Assembly: GCA_006218045.1 (NCBI GenBank)
Contig: VBWB01000013.1
Location: forward strand, 1-64,000
DNA: 64,000 nt
Direction of reading: 5' to 3'
Source of the DNA: Stygiobacter sp.
Lineage (GTDB): Bacteria; Pseudomonadota; Alphaproteobacteria; Rhodospirillales; Magnetospirillaceae
In this document: piece after piece, positions 39,545 to 48,580 of the stretch
How positions within the stretch are numbered: position 1 is the first letter of the stretch
How the letters are laid out: each line of letters starts with the position of its first letter
Made by a program: the position numbers and the translations under genes
The notes under the pieces: model-generated
Told to the model about the DNA's origin: nothing
The model's input: only the letters and a program-made list of their open reading frames with translations
The model's database searches: none

Positions 39545-40507
39545 TCAGCTCCGGGGGGCGGCGGCGCGGCGCAGGCGGTCGTTGATGGCGGCGCCCAGTC
39601 CGTGTTCGGGAATGGGGGCGACGGCCAGGGCGGTGAATTCAGGGCGGTCAAGGGCGCGCATCATGGCGAACAGATGGGCGGCGGCCTCTTCCAGGTCGCC
39701 CGTGGGTGACAGGTTCAAGGTGCAGTCCATGGCGCCGAAGCCCAACAACGCCTCGCCGGCGCGGGCTTGGTCAACGTTCAGGCGCACGGCCAGGGCCGGG
39801 GCGTAATGGCTTTCCAGCATGCCGGGGCTTTTGGGGGCACTGGCCTCGGCCTGGGCGGATTGCGGCTTTTGTCCCAATACCGCCTCGATCTGCTCGGCGG
39901 TGACGCCGCCGGGGCGCAGCACGGTGGGGATGGGCGTCGACAAATCGAGGACGGTGGATTCCACCCCCACCCGGCAGGGACCGCCATCGATGATCAGGCC
40001 GGCCCGTTCCCCCAGGCTTTCCGCCACATGGGCGGCGGTGGTCGGGCTGACCGCGCCCGAGCGGTTGGCGCTGGGGGCGGCGATGGGCCGCCCGGCGGCG
40101 CGGATGATGGCGCGGGCGACGTCGTGGTCGGGCATGCGGATGGCGATGGTGTCGAGCCCGGCACTGGCCAGCAGCGAGATGGGCGAATGGGCGGCGCGCG
40201 GCAGCACCAGGGTCAGCGGGCCGGGCCAGAAGCGGGCCATCAGGGCGCGGGCGCGATCGTCCACCCGGACCAGGGCTTCCACTTGGTCGAAATCGGCGAC
40301 ATGAGCGATCAGCGGGTTGAAGCTGGGACGGCCCTTGGCGGCGAAGATGGCGGCGACCGCCCGGTCATTGGTGGCGTCGCCACCCAGGCCGTAGACGGTT
40401 TCGGTGGCGAAGGCGACCAGTTGGCCGGCGCGCAGCAGGACGCCGGCTTCGGCCACGGACAAGGGCGTGGCCGGTTCGATGCGGGCATGGGTCAGGGTTT
40501 GGCTCAT
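39545..40507 (-). CDS. L-threonylcarbamoyladenylate synthase (Sua5/TsaC type)
   Basis: A 320-residue enzyme that makes threonylcarbamoyl-AMP from threonine, bicarbonate and ATP for the t6A modification of ANN-decoding tRNAs. The YrdC domain spans about residues 15-205: VAFATETVYGLGGDA, KGRPSFNPLIAHV, FWPGPLTLVL, PSANRSGAVSPT. A C-terminal Sua5 domain (about 225-320, PGMLESHYAPALAV) makes it the long Sua5 type rather than short TsaC. The ATG at 40507 is chosen over an upstream one at 40525. Downstream is the FAD oxidase gene with almost no gap. Confidence 0.94.
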   Translation of the reverse strand: MSQTLTHARIEPATPLSVAEAGVLLRAGQLVAFATETVYGLGGDATNDRAVAAIFAAKGRPSFNPLIAHVADFDQVEALVRVDDRARALMARFWPGPLTLVLPRAAHSPISLLASAGLDTIAIRMPDHDVARAIIRAAGRPIAAPSANRSGAVSPTTAAHVAESLGERAGLIIDGGPCRVGVESTVLDLSTPIPTVLRPGGVTAEQIEAVLGQKPQSAQAEASAPKSPGMLESHYAPALAVRLNVDQARAGEALLGFGAMDCTLNLSPTGDLEEAAAHLFAMMRALDRPEFTALAVAPIPEHGLGAAINDRLRRAAAPRS

Positions 40508-40546
40508 GCCCGCACCATAGAACAAACCGGGCGGTGGCGGGAAGGG

Positions 40547-41824
40547 TCAGAACTTGAAGGAAAAGCCGATGGCCAGTTCGTCCTGGTCCATGCGCAGCTT
40601 GGTGGTCTGGTTGGCGTTCATCGCCGGGTTGGCGCCACTGATGGAATGGGAAAACGCATGGGCATAGGATCCGGTCAGCGACCATTGCTCGTCGATATGC
40701 CAGGTGCCGCCGAAGCCGACATGGGTGGTCGGCGTCGCCGGTGCCAGGATGTTGAACATGGTTTCCTGGCCGTTGGTGAATTCGTTGGCATGGCTGATGC
40801 CGGTGCGCAGGACCAGGGCCGGATCGGCCTGCCATTGCACGCCGACGCGGTAGATATCCATGTTGTTCCAACCGAAGCCGCCGCCGTCATCGCTGCCCAG
40901 GTTGAGGGCGTTGGAGCCACGGACATGGGAATTGCTGAGCGCGGCGACGTCTTCATAGAAGATGCGCTGATGCTCGATCATCACCGCCCAATCGCGGTGC
41001 GGTTTGATGGCGATGCCTTCGTTGATGAAGGAGGGGATGTCGAAATCACCTTGTTCGGCGAACAGGCCGGAATATTTGTCGAATTTGCTCATCCACATGC
41101 GCGACTGATAGGCGGCGCCCAGGGACAGCCACGGCAGCGGATCCCAGGTGGCGCCCAGTTTGAAGCCGCCGCCATAGGACCAGTCATAGCCATTGCCGGT
41201 CAGGTGGGTCGAATTGGTGGACATCGGTCCGAACATTTCCAGGCCGTAGGCCTTGAAGCGCTGCACGGCCAGGACCGGGGCAATGCCCAGGCTGACATTG
41301 TTGTCGAACTTATGGGCCAGATTGAAGGAAAAGAACGCCTGGGCCAGATCGACGCCCAGCGGCGCGGTGCCGCTGCCGAAGCCGGGGACGAAGACGTTGG
41401 TGTCGTATTCGGTGTTCATGCCGCCATTGCCGAACATCAGCAGGCCGACCGAGGTGCGGTCGTCGACCATGTAATTGGCACCGCCGCAAACGATCTCGAA
41501 AAACTCGTTCTTGCTGTCGTAGGTGCCGTTCTTCAGGCCGCCGGTCCCCTCGTTGGTGATGTCGCGATGGGGCATGAACGAGGTGAAGCACAAGCCGGCG
41601 ACATTGCCCACCGCAGTGCCCAGGGCGGGGTTCTGGGCCGAGGCCAGCGGTCCTTCGCCCATGGCGACGCCGGCCCCGGCCATGGCCTTGGAAGGAGCGC
41701 CGTAGCCGTTGGAAAAATAGCCGTTGGTGGCGAAAGCCGGACTGGCATTCCCCGCCATCAGGATCAGGATCAAGGGTACGATCAAGGATCGCCCGGTCAG
41801 GACCGGGGCGGTGGTGCAAGGCAT
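40547..41824 (-). CDS. OmpP1/FadL-family outer-membrane transporter
   Basis: A 425-residue outer-membrane beta-barrel. The signal peptide ends near NASPAFA. The mature N-terminus TNGYFSNGYGAPSKAMAGAGVAM carries the plug-domain signature of FadL-like proteins, and the chain ends FKF with terminal Phe for Bam recognition. FadL relatives bring in long-chain fatty acids, aromatic hydrocarbons and other hydrophobic molecules. GGAGG 8 bp before the ATG at 41824 supports the start. It stands alone, with two inverted repeats in its promoter region, so it is probably regulated. Confidence 0.9.
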   Translation of the reverse strand: MPCTTAPVLTGRSLIVPLILILMAGNASPAFATNGYFSNGYGAPSKAMAGAGVAMGEGPLASAQNPALGTAVGNVAGLCFTSFMPHRDITNEGTGGLKNGTYDSKNEFFEIVCGGANYMVDDRTSVGLLMFGNGGMNTEYDTNVFVPGFGSGTAPLGVDLAQAFFSFNLAHKFDNNVSLGIAPVLAVQRFKAYGLEMFGPMSTNSTHLTGNGYDWSYGGGFKLGATWDPLPWLSLGAAYQSRMWMSKFDKYSGLFAEQGDFDIPSFINEGIAIKPHRDWAVMIEHQRIFYEDVAALSNSHVRGSNALNLGSDDGGGFGWNNMDIYRVGVQWQADPALVLRTGISHANEFTNGQETMFNILAPATPTTHVGFGGTWHIDEQWSLTGSYAHAFSHSISGANPAMNANQTTKLRMDQDELAIGFSFKF

Positions 41825-41904
41825 GATGTTTCCTCCCGTTTGCGCGCGGCCTGCTGGCGGGCCACGTTGATCAGAACACCCTGATGTGCAAACGAGAGTA
41901 GGAG

Positions 41905-41922
41905 GCAGTACAATAATACTGC
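41905..41922. promoter_or_regulatory. Inverted repeat GCAGTA-N6-TACTGC upstream of the FadL gene
   Basis: Perfect 6-bp arms around an AT-rich hexamer, centred 90 bp upstream of the FadL-like start codon and 5 bp from a second inverted repeat. It is likely a regulator operator or part of the promoter. Confidence 0.45.
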
Positions 41923-41927
41923 AAATT

Positions 41928-41955
41928 GACAAATATCAGCTAAATCGTATTTGTC
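41928..41955. promoter_or_regulatory. Inverted repeat GACAAATA-N12-TATTTGTC upstream of the FadL gene
   Basis: Perfect 8-bp arms (41928-41935 and 41948-41955). This 140-bp AT-rich stretch stands out against the GC-rich genome, as expected for a regulated promoter with two binding sites. Confidence 0.5.
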
Positions 41956-42017
41956 GCACTGCAATAAAGTCTGTGGTTATTTCTTTGGGGCAGGTAGTAC
42001 TAACCCGTCCGGGTTGG

Positions 42018-42776
42018 TCAAATCCTGGCGCGGGCGAGAAAGTCCGGATTGAGGAATTTCGGCTTGCCATAGGCCAAGGGCCGTTCGTCCCAGGTCACCA
42101 CCTCGCCGCCGGCGGCCAGCAGCACGGCGTGGGCGGCGGCGGTGTCCCATTCGCAGGTGGGGCCGAAGCGGGGGTAATAATCCCCCGACCCTTCGGCGAT
42201 GCGGCAGAACTTCAACGACGATCCGGCGTTTTCAACCACCGCGTCGGGCAGGCCGTCGAGGAAGGTCCGTAAACGGTCGGCGGCGCGGTGCGAGCGCGAA
42301 TCCAGCACGATGGCGCCATGGGCCGGAGCCGGACGGCAGGCGATGGTCTTGCGGCCCTGGGCATCCTGGCGCCAGGCCCGACCGTCGCCACCTGCCCACA
42401 AGATATCCAGCGCCGGGGCATAGACCACGCCCAGGACCGGCACCCCGCCGGCGATCAAGCCGATATTGACGGTGAATTCGCCGTTCTTCTTGACGAATTC
42501 CTTGGTTCCGTCCAGCGGATCGACCAGCCAGAAGGTGTCGCCCACGGCGGGGATGCGTCCGGCGGCGGCTTCTTCCTCGGCGACGATGGGAATGTCGGGG
42601 GTAAGTGCCCGCAATACCGGCAGGATCACCGCCTCGGCCTTGGCATCGGCGGCGGTGACCGGATCGTTCTCACCCTTGAAATGGACGGCGAAGTCCTGGG
42701 CGTAAATGCCCATGATCACCTTGCCGGCGTCACGGGTGGCGGTTTCCAGGTGGGGGAGCAGGGGCTGGTAGGTCAT
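42018..42776 (-). CDS. cysQ: 3'(2'),5'-bisphosphate nucleotidase CysQ
   Basis: A 252-residue inositol-monophosphatase-fold phosphatase that hydrolyses 3'-phosphoadenosine 5'-phosphate (from sulfate assimilation) to AMP. Metal-binding motifs are present: VAEEEAAAG (E-E), FWLVDPLDGTKEFVKKNGEFTVNIGLI (W-x-V-D-P-L-D-G-T-K-E-F, the CysQ form) and TCEWDTAAAHAVLLAAGG (W-D-x-A-A-x-x-x-x). Mg-dependent and Li-sensitive activity is known for the family. The ATG at 42776 is chosen because it begins the family N-terminus (MTYQPLLPHLETATRDAG). The patatin gene diverges 129 bp away. Confidence 0.95.
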   Translation of the reverse strand: MTYQPLLPHLETATRDAGKVIMGIYAQDFAVHFKGENDPVTAADAKAEAVILPVLRALTPDIPIVAEEEAAAGRIPAVGDTFWLVDPLDGTKEFVKKNGEFTVNIGLIAGGVPVLGVVYAPALDILWAGGDGRAWRQDAQGRKTIACRPAPAHGAIVLDSRSHRAADRLRTFLDGLPDAVVENAGSSLKFCRIAEGSGDYYPRFGPTCEWDTAAAHAVLLAAGGEVVTWDERPLAYGKPKFLNPDFLARARI

Positions 42777-42905
42777 GGCCCGACCATAGCCGTCCGAGAT
42801 AGCGGCGGCCAAGGCAGAATTTTCAGGGAAGTGGTAGAAATATATTGAACTTCATATGCCCAAGGTTGCATCGTTACGGAGATTATTTCGTTATGGGGGT
42901 GTTCC

Positions 42906-44984
42906 ATGGGCGGGGTGAATCCGAACGGGCAGGACACGCTGGTCGATCTCGAGGCGGTCATCGCCGCCGAAATCGAGCATCTGCGGCAGCGACGGGGGGG
43001 GCTGGGCGAGTGGTCCGACTTGCGGGGACCCCTGAACGGCGTTGCCGTTGATGCCAATCCGTTGGCCGAACTGTTTTCCGACGCCGCCAACATAGCTTGG
43101 ACGGGTCGCCCCAGTCTGTTCGGCATCGCCTTGTCGGGCGGCGGCATCCGTTCCGCCACCTTTTCCCTGGGGGTGTTGCAGTCCCTGGCGGCCAAGGGAC
43201 TGTTCCATCAGTCCCATTATCTGTCGACGGTGTCGGGCGGCGGTTATACGGGCGGCTGCTTCAACGCCATGAACGCCACCCCGCCCGAAGGCCAGAAAAA
43301 GGGTATGGCGGCGGTGTTCGCCCACACCGCCTACCAGCAGGAATCCGCCGCCTTTCGCCATTTGCGCGCCTATTCGCGCTTTTTGGCCCCCAGTGGCGCG
43401 GCGGATACCTTGCGCATGGTCGCTCAGCCTTTGGTGGGGACGGTGACCAATTTGCTGGTGCTGCTGTCGTTGATGTTGTTCGTTGCGGCGGTGGGCGGGA
43501 TGCTGTCCTTCATCCGACCAGTGGCCTGGCCGTGGCTGGGGGCCGCAATCGGCCTGACCTGGTTCTCGGCCTTGGGCATCTGGATGCAGTTCCAGCAGTG
43601 CGATCCGTTGGACCAACGCGATAAGATAGGCGGTTGGCTGGGATGGTCGCTGGTGTTTTTGGCCGTGATGGTGTTCTGGGATATTCAACCCAAGCTGATC
43701 CATTGGTTGTTTTCGCCCGAGACCGATTGGACGCAATGGACGTTTTGGGGCCTCACCCCGACGGCCATCGCCACTTTTCTCGCTAAACGCGTGCAAGGCC
43801 AGGGTGCCCGGCTGCGCATGAAACTGCTGTTGGTGGCGGTGGGCACGGTGGTGCCGCTGGCGGTGCTTTACGGCTATCTCTGGCTTGCCAGCCAGATTGT
43901 GTTGGAAGTGCCGACGTGGTGGCATTTTACCACCGGCATTGCCGCTTTGGACTGGTGCTTGGCTTACGGCATCGGCGGTTTGATCCTGGGTTTCGCCACC
44001 AAACTGGTCAACCTCAACATCACCTCGCCCCATCGTTTCTACCGCGACCGCATCAGCCGGGCCTATATCTTCCGGCAGGCCGATAACGGCAACGACATCC
44101 AGTCGCTGGACGAGTTGAAATTGTCCAAGCTGCAACACCCGGATTTCCGTGCTCCTTATCCCATCATCAACGCCACCTTGAACGTATCGACGGCGGGGGG
44201 TGGCAAGCATCTGGCGGAAATGGTTCGCCATGCCGAGTGGTTCATGTTCAGCAAGCTTTATATCGGCGCCCCATCCACCGGTTTTCGCCCGACCACGGAG
44301 ATGGAGGACCGCGACCCCTATGTCAATCTGGCCACCGCCGTGGCCATATCGGGGGCGGCCGCCTCGCCCAATATGGGCCAGATCGATTTGCCGGAACTGC
44401 GCATGCTGATGACGTTGCTGAACGTGCGGCTGGGCTATTGGCTGCCCAATCCGGCCAAGACCGGCACGGGGCGGATGGATGCACTGACGTTATTGCGGAC
44501 CGAAATGGTCGGGGCGGTGTCGTCCAAGGGTGATTTCGTCAATGTCAGCGATGGCGGCCATGTGGAGAATCTGGGGGTTTATGCCCTGATCCAGCGGCAA
44601 TGCCGGCTGATCATCGCCTCCGACGCCGAGGCTGATGGCGGATATGACTTGCCGGCCCTGACCAATCTGATCCGCATGATCCGCATCGACATGGGGCTGT
44701 TCCTGACCTTCGACAAGGATGAAATGGCGGAACTGAAGGCGGGCAAGCGGCACTGGCTGGTGGGGCACATCTATTACAGCGACAACCGCCAGGGGCTGCT
44801 TTTGTATCTGAAGGCGTCGATGACCGGAGACGAGGATCCCACGGTTCTGGCTTATCAGAAGGAATACCCGGCCTTCCCGCACGAAAGCACCGCCGACCAA
44901 TTCTTCAGCGAACAGCAATTCGAGGCCTATCGCTGGCTCGGTTATCACGTCGCCAACAAGGCGGTATCCGGGCTCAACCTTTGA
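42906..44984 (+). CDS. Membrane-anchored patatin-like phospholipase
   Basis: A 692-residue protein of the patatin-like family with a membrane insertion. The oxyanion loop is ALSGGGIRSATFSLGVLQSL (about residues 75-94), the nucleophile Ser is in STVSGGGYTGG (G/V-x-S-x-G, about 108-118), and the catalytic Asp is in NVSDGGHVENLGVYAL (D-G-G, about 545-560). Between them lie four to five membrane helices (about 175-225, 237-260, 300-345), which splits the hydrolase fold. Such patatins are known in scattered bacteria and fungi, with lipid substrates unassigned. GGGGG precedes the ATG at 42906. Its end overlaps the convergent Memo gene by 11 bp. Confidence 0.82.
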   Translation: MGGVNPNGQDTLVDLEAVIAAEIEHLRQRRGGLGEWSDLRGPLNGVAVDANPLAELFSDAANIAWTGRPSLFGIALSGGGIRSATFSLGVLQSLAAKGLFHQSHYLSTVSGGGYTGGCFNAMNATPPEGQKKGMAAVFAHTAYQQESAAFRHLRAYSRFLAPSGAADTLRMVAQPLVGTVTNLLVLLSLMLFVAAVGGMLSFIRPVAWPWLGAAIGLTWFSALGIWMQFQQCDPLDQRDKIGGWLGWSLVFLAVMVFWDIQPKLIHWLFSPETDWTQWTFWGLTPTAIATFLAKRVQGQGARLRMKLLLVAVGTVVPLAVLYGYLWLASQIVLEVPTWWHFTTGIAALDWCLAYGIGGLILGFATKLVNLNITSPHRFYRDRISRAYIFRQADNGNDIQSLDELKLSKLQHPDFRAPYPIINATLNVSTAGGGKHLAEMVRHAEWFMFSKLYIGAPSTGFRPTTEMEDRDPYVNLATAVAISGAAASPNMGQIDLPELRMLMTLLNVRLGYWLPNPAKTGTGRMDALTLLRTEMVGAVSSKGDFVNVSDGGHVENLGVYALIQRQCRLIIASDAEADGGYDLPALTNLIRMIRIDMGLFLTFDKDEMAELKAGKRHWLVGHIYYSDNRQGLLLYLKASMTGDEDPTVLAYQKEYPAFPHESTADQFFSEQQFEAYRWLGYHVANKAVSGLNL

Positions 44985-46335
44985 TTTCCACCGCCTGGAA
45001 GCGGCTGGCCTTGAAGTTTGGTGACCAATGGGCCGGCGCCATGCCGGCCTTTTGCTTGAGATGGGCGAGGAATTGCCCGTTGTCGGGCAATTGTTCCCAG
45101 ACGCTGGGCAGGAACAGGGCGCGCTTGCCCTGATCCTCGATGATCAGTCCGTCCACGCGCGGGCGCAATTGCGCCAGCAGGTCGGCCTGATCGGTGAAAG
45201 TCATGGGGACGGGCGCTGTCAGCACCGATACCGACATCTCCACCAGCGGCCATTCCTGGGCGGATAGGGGGGCGAAGCGCGGGTCGTGGAAGGCGGCCTT
45301 GCCCGCGTTGTCGGCCACGTCCTCGGCCAGCGGGCGCCAGGCGGTGGGCGAGCCGATGCAGCCGCGCAAGGCGCCCTTGATCTTCAAGGTGACGAAACAG
45401 GCGCCGGGGCGGGCCAACAGGGCGGGCATGTCGGAGCCGGCATGGGCATCCACCGGATGATCGGGGACGAAGCGGGCATTGATGGCGGCGCGGGCGATTT
45501 CCAGCAGCAGCGGGCCGATGGCGGCGATGTCCTCGGCCCCCGCCTCGTACAAGGCCCAGGCGCCATAGCCGACCACCCGATCCTTGGGGCCGGCGGTGTC
45601 GCCGGAATTGCGGCGGTCGATGGCTTCGATGGTCATGCCGCGCGCCTTGGCCGCCCGCAGCAAGCCGCCGACCGGGATGCGCCCGCAGGCCTGGTCGCGG
45701 CCCAGGGCGCTTTCGTCCAGGGCTTCGATGGCGGCGGCGGTGCGGCTGTCCATGTCCCGGCAGGCGGCATAATCCAGGTAATGGGACAGGTCGGTGGAAA
45801 CGACGATCAGGGTTTCCGGCCCGCCCCACAGGGCATCGAGCAGGGCTGCCACCTGGTCGGGCGCGGCATCGCCCACCACCACCGGCACCAGGGTGAAGTC
45901 GCCCAGCATCCGTTGCAGGAAGGGCAGGTGCACCTCGAGGGAATGTTCCTGGGCGTGGGCGGCTTCCAGTTCCCCGGTCAGGGGCACTTTTCTGGCTCGT
46001 TCGACGCCGGCATGGTCCAGCCGCACCGATCCCAAGGGCGAGGCCCAGGCATCGGCGGTGCTCACCGCCATGCCGCGAAAGGCGACCCGGTGCGACGGCC
46101 CCAGCAGCACCACGCGGGCGATGGTGCCGCGAGCTGCCTTCAGCAGGTCATAGGCGCTGGCCGCCACCGCGCCGGAATAGACATAGCCGGCATGGGGGAC
46201 GATGATCGCCTTGGGCACGCCCAATTCCGGGTGCGGGCGGGCCTGGGCCCAGCAGGCATCGAGCTGGCGTATCAACTGTGCCGGTTCCGCCGGATAAAAC
46301 ATGCCGGCGACGGCGCTCGGGCGTATGATGGTCAT
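44974..46335 (-). CDS. Memo-AMMECR1 fusion (AmmeMemoRadiSam system proteins B and A)
   Basis: A 453-residue fusion. The Memo-like part (about 1-260) starts IIRPSAVAGMFYPAEPAQL and has the metal-site residues of this extradiol-dioxygenase-like fold: IIVPHAGYVYSG, LLGPSHRV, EHSLEVHLPFL and STDLSHYLDY. The AMMECR1 domain (about 275-453) carries GACFVTLKIKGALRGCIGSPTAWRPLAEDVADNA, with the conserved L-R-G-C-I-G. A radical SAM gene diverges 49 bp away, completing the three-part AmmeMemoRadiSam set. Function is not established for this bacterial system. The ATG at 46335 is preferred to 46347. Confidence 0.92.
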   Translation of the reverse strand: MTIIRPSAVAGMFYPAEPAQLIRQLDACWAQARPHPELGVPKAIIVPHAGYVYSGAVAASAYDLLKAARGTIARVVLLGPSHRVAFRGMAVSTADAWASPLGSVRLDHAGVERARKVPLTGELEAAHAQEHSLEVHLPFLQRMLGDFTLVPVVVGDAAPDQVAALLDALWGGPETLIVVSTDLSHYLDYAACRDMDSRTAAAIEALDESALGRDQACGRIPVGGLLRAAKARGMTIEAIDRRNSGDTAGPKDRVVGYGAWALYEAGAEDIAAIGPLLLEIARAAINARFVPDHPVDAHAGSDMPALLARPGACFVTLKIKGALRGCIGSPTAWRPLAEDVADNAGKAAFHDPRFAPLSAQEWPLVEMSVSVLTAPVPMTFTDQADLLAQLRPRVDGLIIEDQGKRALFLPSVWEQLPDNGQFLAHLKQKAGMAPAHWSPNFKASRFQAVEIKG

Positions 46336-46384
46336 GACGGCCCCCATGCTCTGGTTACGGGGGCATCATAGCACGGGAACGGCC

Positions 46385-47473
46385 ATGAACGCAGAGCTGC
46401 AAGGGGCGCATTTCCCCGCCCGCCATTGGCACCTTTTGGACGATGGCCGCATCCAGTGCGACGTCTGTCCGCGTTATTGCAAGCTCAACGACGGCCAGCG
46501 CGGCCTGTGTTTCGTCCGCGCCCGCGACGGTGGCCAGATGGTGCTGACCACCTATGGACGGTCGTCGGGGTTTTGCGTCGATCCCATCGAGAAAAAACCG
46601 CTCAATCACTTTTTGCCCGGTACCCCGGTTCTGTCCTTCGGCACGGCGGGGTGCAACCTGACCTGCAAGTTCTGCCAGAACTGGGACATCTCGAAAGCGC
46701 GCGAGATCGACCGCCTGAACGATGCCGCCAGCCCAGGGGAAATCGCCGCCATGGCGGCAAAGCTCGACTGTCGCTCGGTCGCCTATACCTATAACGACCC
46801 GGTGGTGTTCATGGAATACGCCATCGACACCGCCATCGAATGCAAGAAACGCGGCATCAGGAACGTGGCGGTGACGGCGGGCTACATGGCGCCCGAGGCC
46901 CGGCGCGAGTTTTATGCCCACATGGATGCCGCCAATGTGGATCTGAAGGCCTTCACCGAGGATTTCTATCACCAGCTTTGCGGCGGCCATCTGGCCGATG
47001 TGCTCGATACCCTGGTCTATCTCAAGCACGAAACCGATGTGTGGTTCGAGATCACCACCTTGCTCATTCCGGGCAAGAATGACGGCGACGTCGAGTTGAC
47101 AGCGCTGTCGGCCTGGGTGATGGAACATCTGGGCCCCGGCGTGCCGCTGCATTTCACCGCTTTTCATCCCGACTGGAAGATGCGCGACATCGGCAATACC
47201 CCGGCGGCGAGTCTGGCCCGCGCCCGATCCATCGCCCAGGCCGCCGGGCTGCATTTCGTCTATACCGGCAATGTCCATGACGAAGCCGGCGGCACCACCT
47301 TCTGCCCCCATTGCGGCACGGCCCTGATCGGGCGCGACTGGCACCTTTTGACCCGCTGGGGGCTGGATGAACACGGCGCCTGCCGTACCTGCGGCACCGC
47401 CTTGCCCGGTGTGTTCGAGGCCCGGCCCGGCACCTGGGGGCGCAAGCGTTTGCCCGTGCGCCTGCGCCGGTGA
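46385..47473 (+). CDS. amrS: AmmeMemoRadiSam system radical SAM enzyme
   Basis: A 362-residue radical SAM protein. The cluster motif GTAGCNLTCKFCQNWDIS (C-x3-C-x2-C, about residues 93-110) sits after an N-terminal segment with CDVCPRYCKLNDGQRGLC, a second Cys-rich site (about 22-40). A C-terminal zinc-ribbon-like domain has CPHCG and CRTCG (about residues 315 and 336), not present in the shorter members. The family resembles pyruvate-formate-lyase activases, and substrate and reaction are unknown. It diverges from the Memo-AMMECR1 fusion, so both are probably expressed from one intergenic region. Confidence 0.9.
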   Translation: MNAELQGAHFPARHWHLLDDGRIQCDVCPRYCKLNDGQRGLCFVRARDGGQMVLTTYGRSSGFCVDPIEKKPLNHFLPGTPVLSFGTAGCNLTCKFCQNWDISKAREIDRLNDAASPGEIAAMAAKLDCRSVAYTYNDPVVFMEYAIDTAIECKKRGIRNVAVTAGYMAPEARREFYAHMDAANVDLKAFTEDFYHQLCGGHLADVLDTLVYLKHETDVWFEITTLLIPGKNDGDVELTALSAWVMEHLGPGVPLHFTAFHPDWKMRDIGNTPAASLARARSIAQAAGLHFVYTGNVHDEAGGTTFCPHCGTALIGRDWHLLTRWGLDEHGACRTCGTALPGVFEARPGTWGRKRLPVRLRR

Positions 47474-47518
47474 TGTGCTAAACCGGCTGCGATTTTCCTT
47501 ATCCGGCACGCGGTATTC

Positions 47519-48526
47519 ATGATCAAGCGTCTTTTGCCCTGGCTGCTCAAGGGCGGCATTTCCTTCGGTCTGATCGCCTGGGTGCTGTCCAAGGTGGATT
47601 TGTCCAGTGCCTGGGACAAGGCCATGTCCATGGATGGCGCCATGGTGCTGTTGGCCCTGGTGCTGATGCAGGCCCAGATCGCCCTTGGCGCCGTGCGCTG
47701 GGGGCTGGTGCTGCGGGCCTTGGACGCGGTGTTCCGCTGGACCACGACGGCGACGGTCTATTACATCGGCGTGTTCTTTTCCATCGTCCTGCCCGGTGCC
47801 GTCGGCGGCGATGCCGTGCGCATGTGGTTTTCCCGCCGGGCCGGGCTGAGTTTGGCCACCGCCGTCAATTCGGTGGCGCTGGAGCGGGCCATGACCGTGT
47901 TCGCCCTGGTGCTGCTGGTCTGCCTGACCCAGCCCATCCTGATCGCCCGCATTCCCGACATGCCCGGCACCTGGGTGTTTCCGCTGCTGCTGGCGGTATG
48001 CGTCATCGGCATCCTGGTGCTGGCGTCCTTGGACAAGTTGCCGCTGTCGCTGCACCGCTGGAAGCTGGTGCGCGGCGTGGCGCAACTGGCCGGCGACACC
48101 CGCAAGCTGTTCTTTCATCCGGCCTGGAGCCTGGGCACCCTGGTGGTCGCCCTGATCGGCCACATCAATCTGTCGCTGGCCGTCTATGTGCTGGCGGTGG
48201 GGCTGGATCTGGATGTGCACGTGCTCGATACCCTGGTGCTGGTGCCGCCGGTGATCCTGATCATGACCCTGCCCATTTCCATCGCCGGCTGGGGCGTGCG
48301 TGAAACCGCCATGGTCACCGCCTTGGGCTTCGTCGGCATCGCCGCCGACAGCGCCATTGTGCTGTCCATCATCTTCGGCATCGTCACCATGGTGACGGCG
48401 CTGCCCGGCGGTCTGGTCTTCCTGCTGGCCGGCGGCAAGACCATGGAACAAGAGGAACTGGCCGAGGAAAAGGCCGCCGGCGATCAGGCCACTGGCGTGC
48501 ATACCCCGCCTTCGCCCTTGCCGTAG
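47519..48526 (+). CDS. LPG-synthase-type transmembrane protein (UPF0104/YbhN-like)
   Basis: A 335-residue membrane protein with about eight helices matching the lysylphosphatidylglycerol synthase transmembrane domain. Conserved features are FFSIVLPGAVGGDAVRMWFSRRAG (about residues 90-113), the PG-x-x-G-G-D-x-x-R signature, ALERAMT, and PISIAGWGVRETAM (about 256-269). It lacks the cytosolic aminoacyltransferase domain of MprF, so it is a stand-alone flippase-like or glycolipid-associated protein. Relatives sit in hopanoid (HpnL-like) and LPS pathways; no direct clue is given here. The gap to the aminopeptidase gene is 54 bp. Confidence 0.85.
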   Translation: MIKRLLPWLLKGGISFGLIAWVLSKVDLSSAWDKAMSMDGAMVLLALVLMQAQIALGAVRWGLVLRALDAVFRWTTTATVYYIGVFFSIVLPGAVGGDAVRMWFSRRAGLSLATAVNSVALERAMTVFALVLLVCLTQPILIARIPDMPGTWVFPLLLAVCVIGILVLASLDKLPLSLHRWKLVRGVAQLAGDTRKLFFHPAWSLGTLVVALIGHINLSLAVYVLAVGLDLDVHVLDTLVLVPPVILIMTLPISIAGWGVRETAMVTALGFVGIAADSAIVLSIIFGIVTMVTALPGGLVFLLAGGKTMEQEELAEEKAAGDQATGVHTPPSPLP

Positions 48527-48580
48527 ACGGCAGGGGCGCTACATTGGGGGAAAGACTTTTCCCACAAAGGACTGCCCCGG

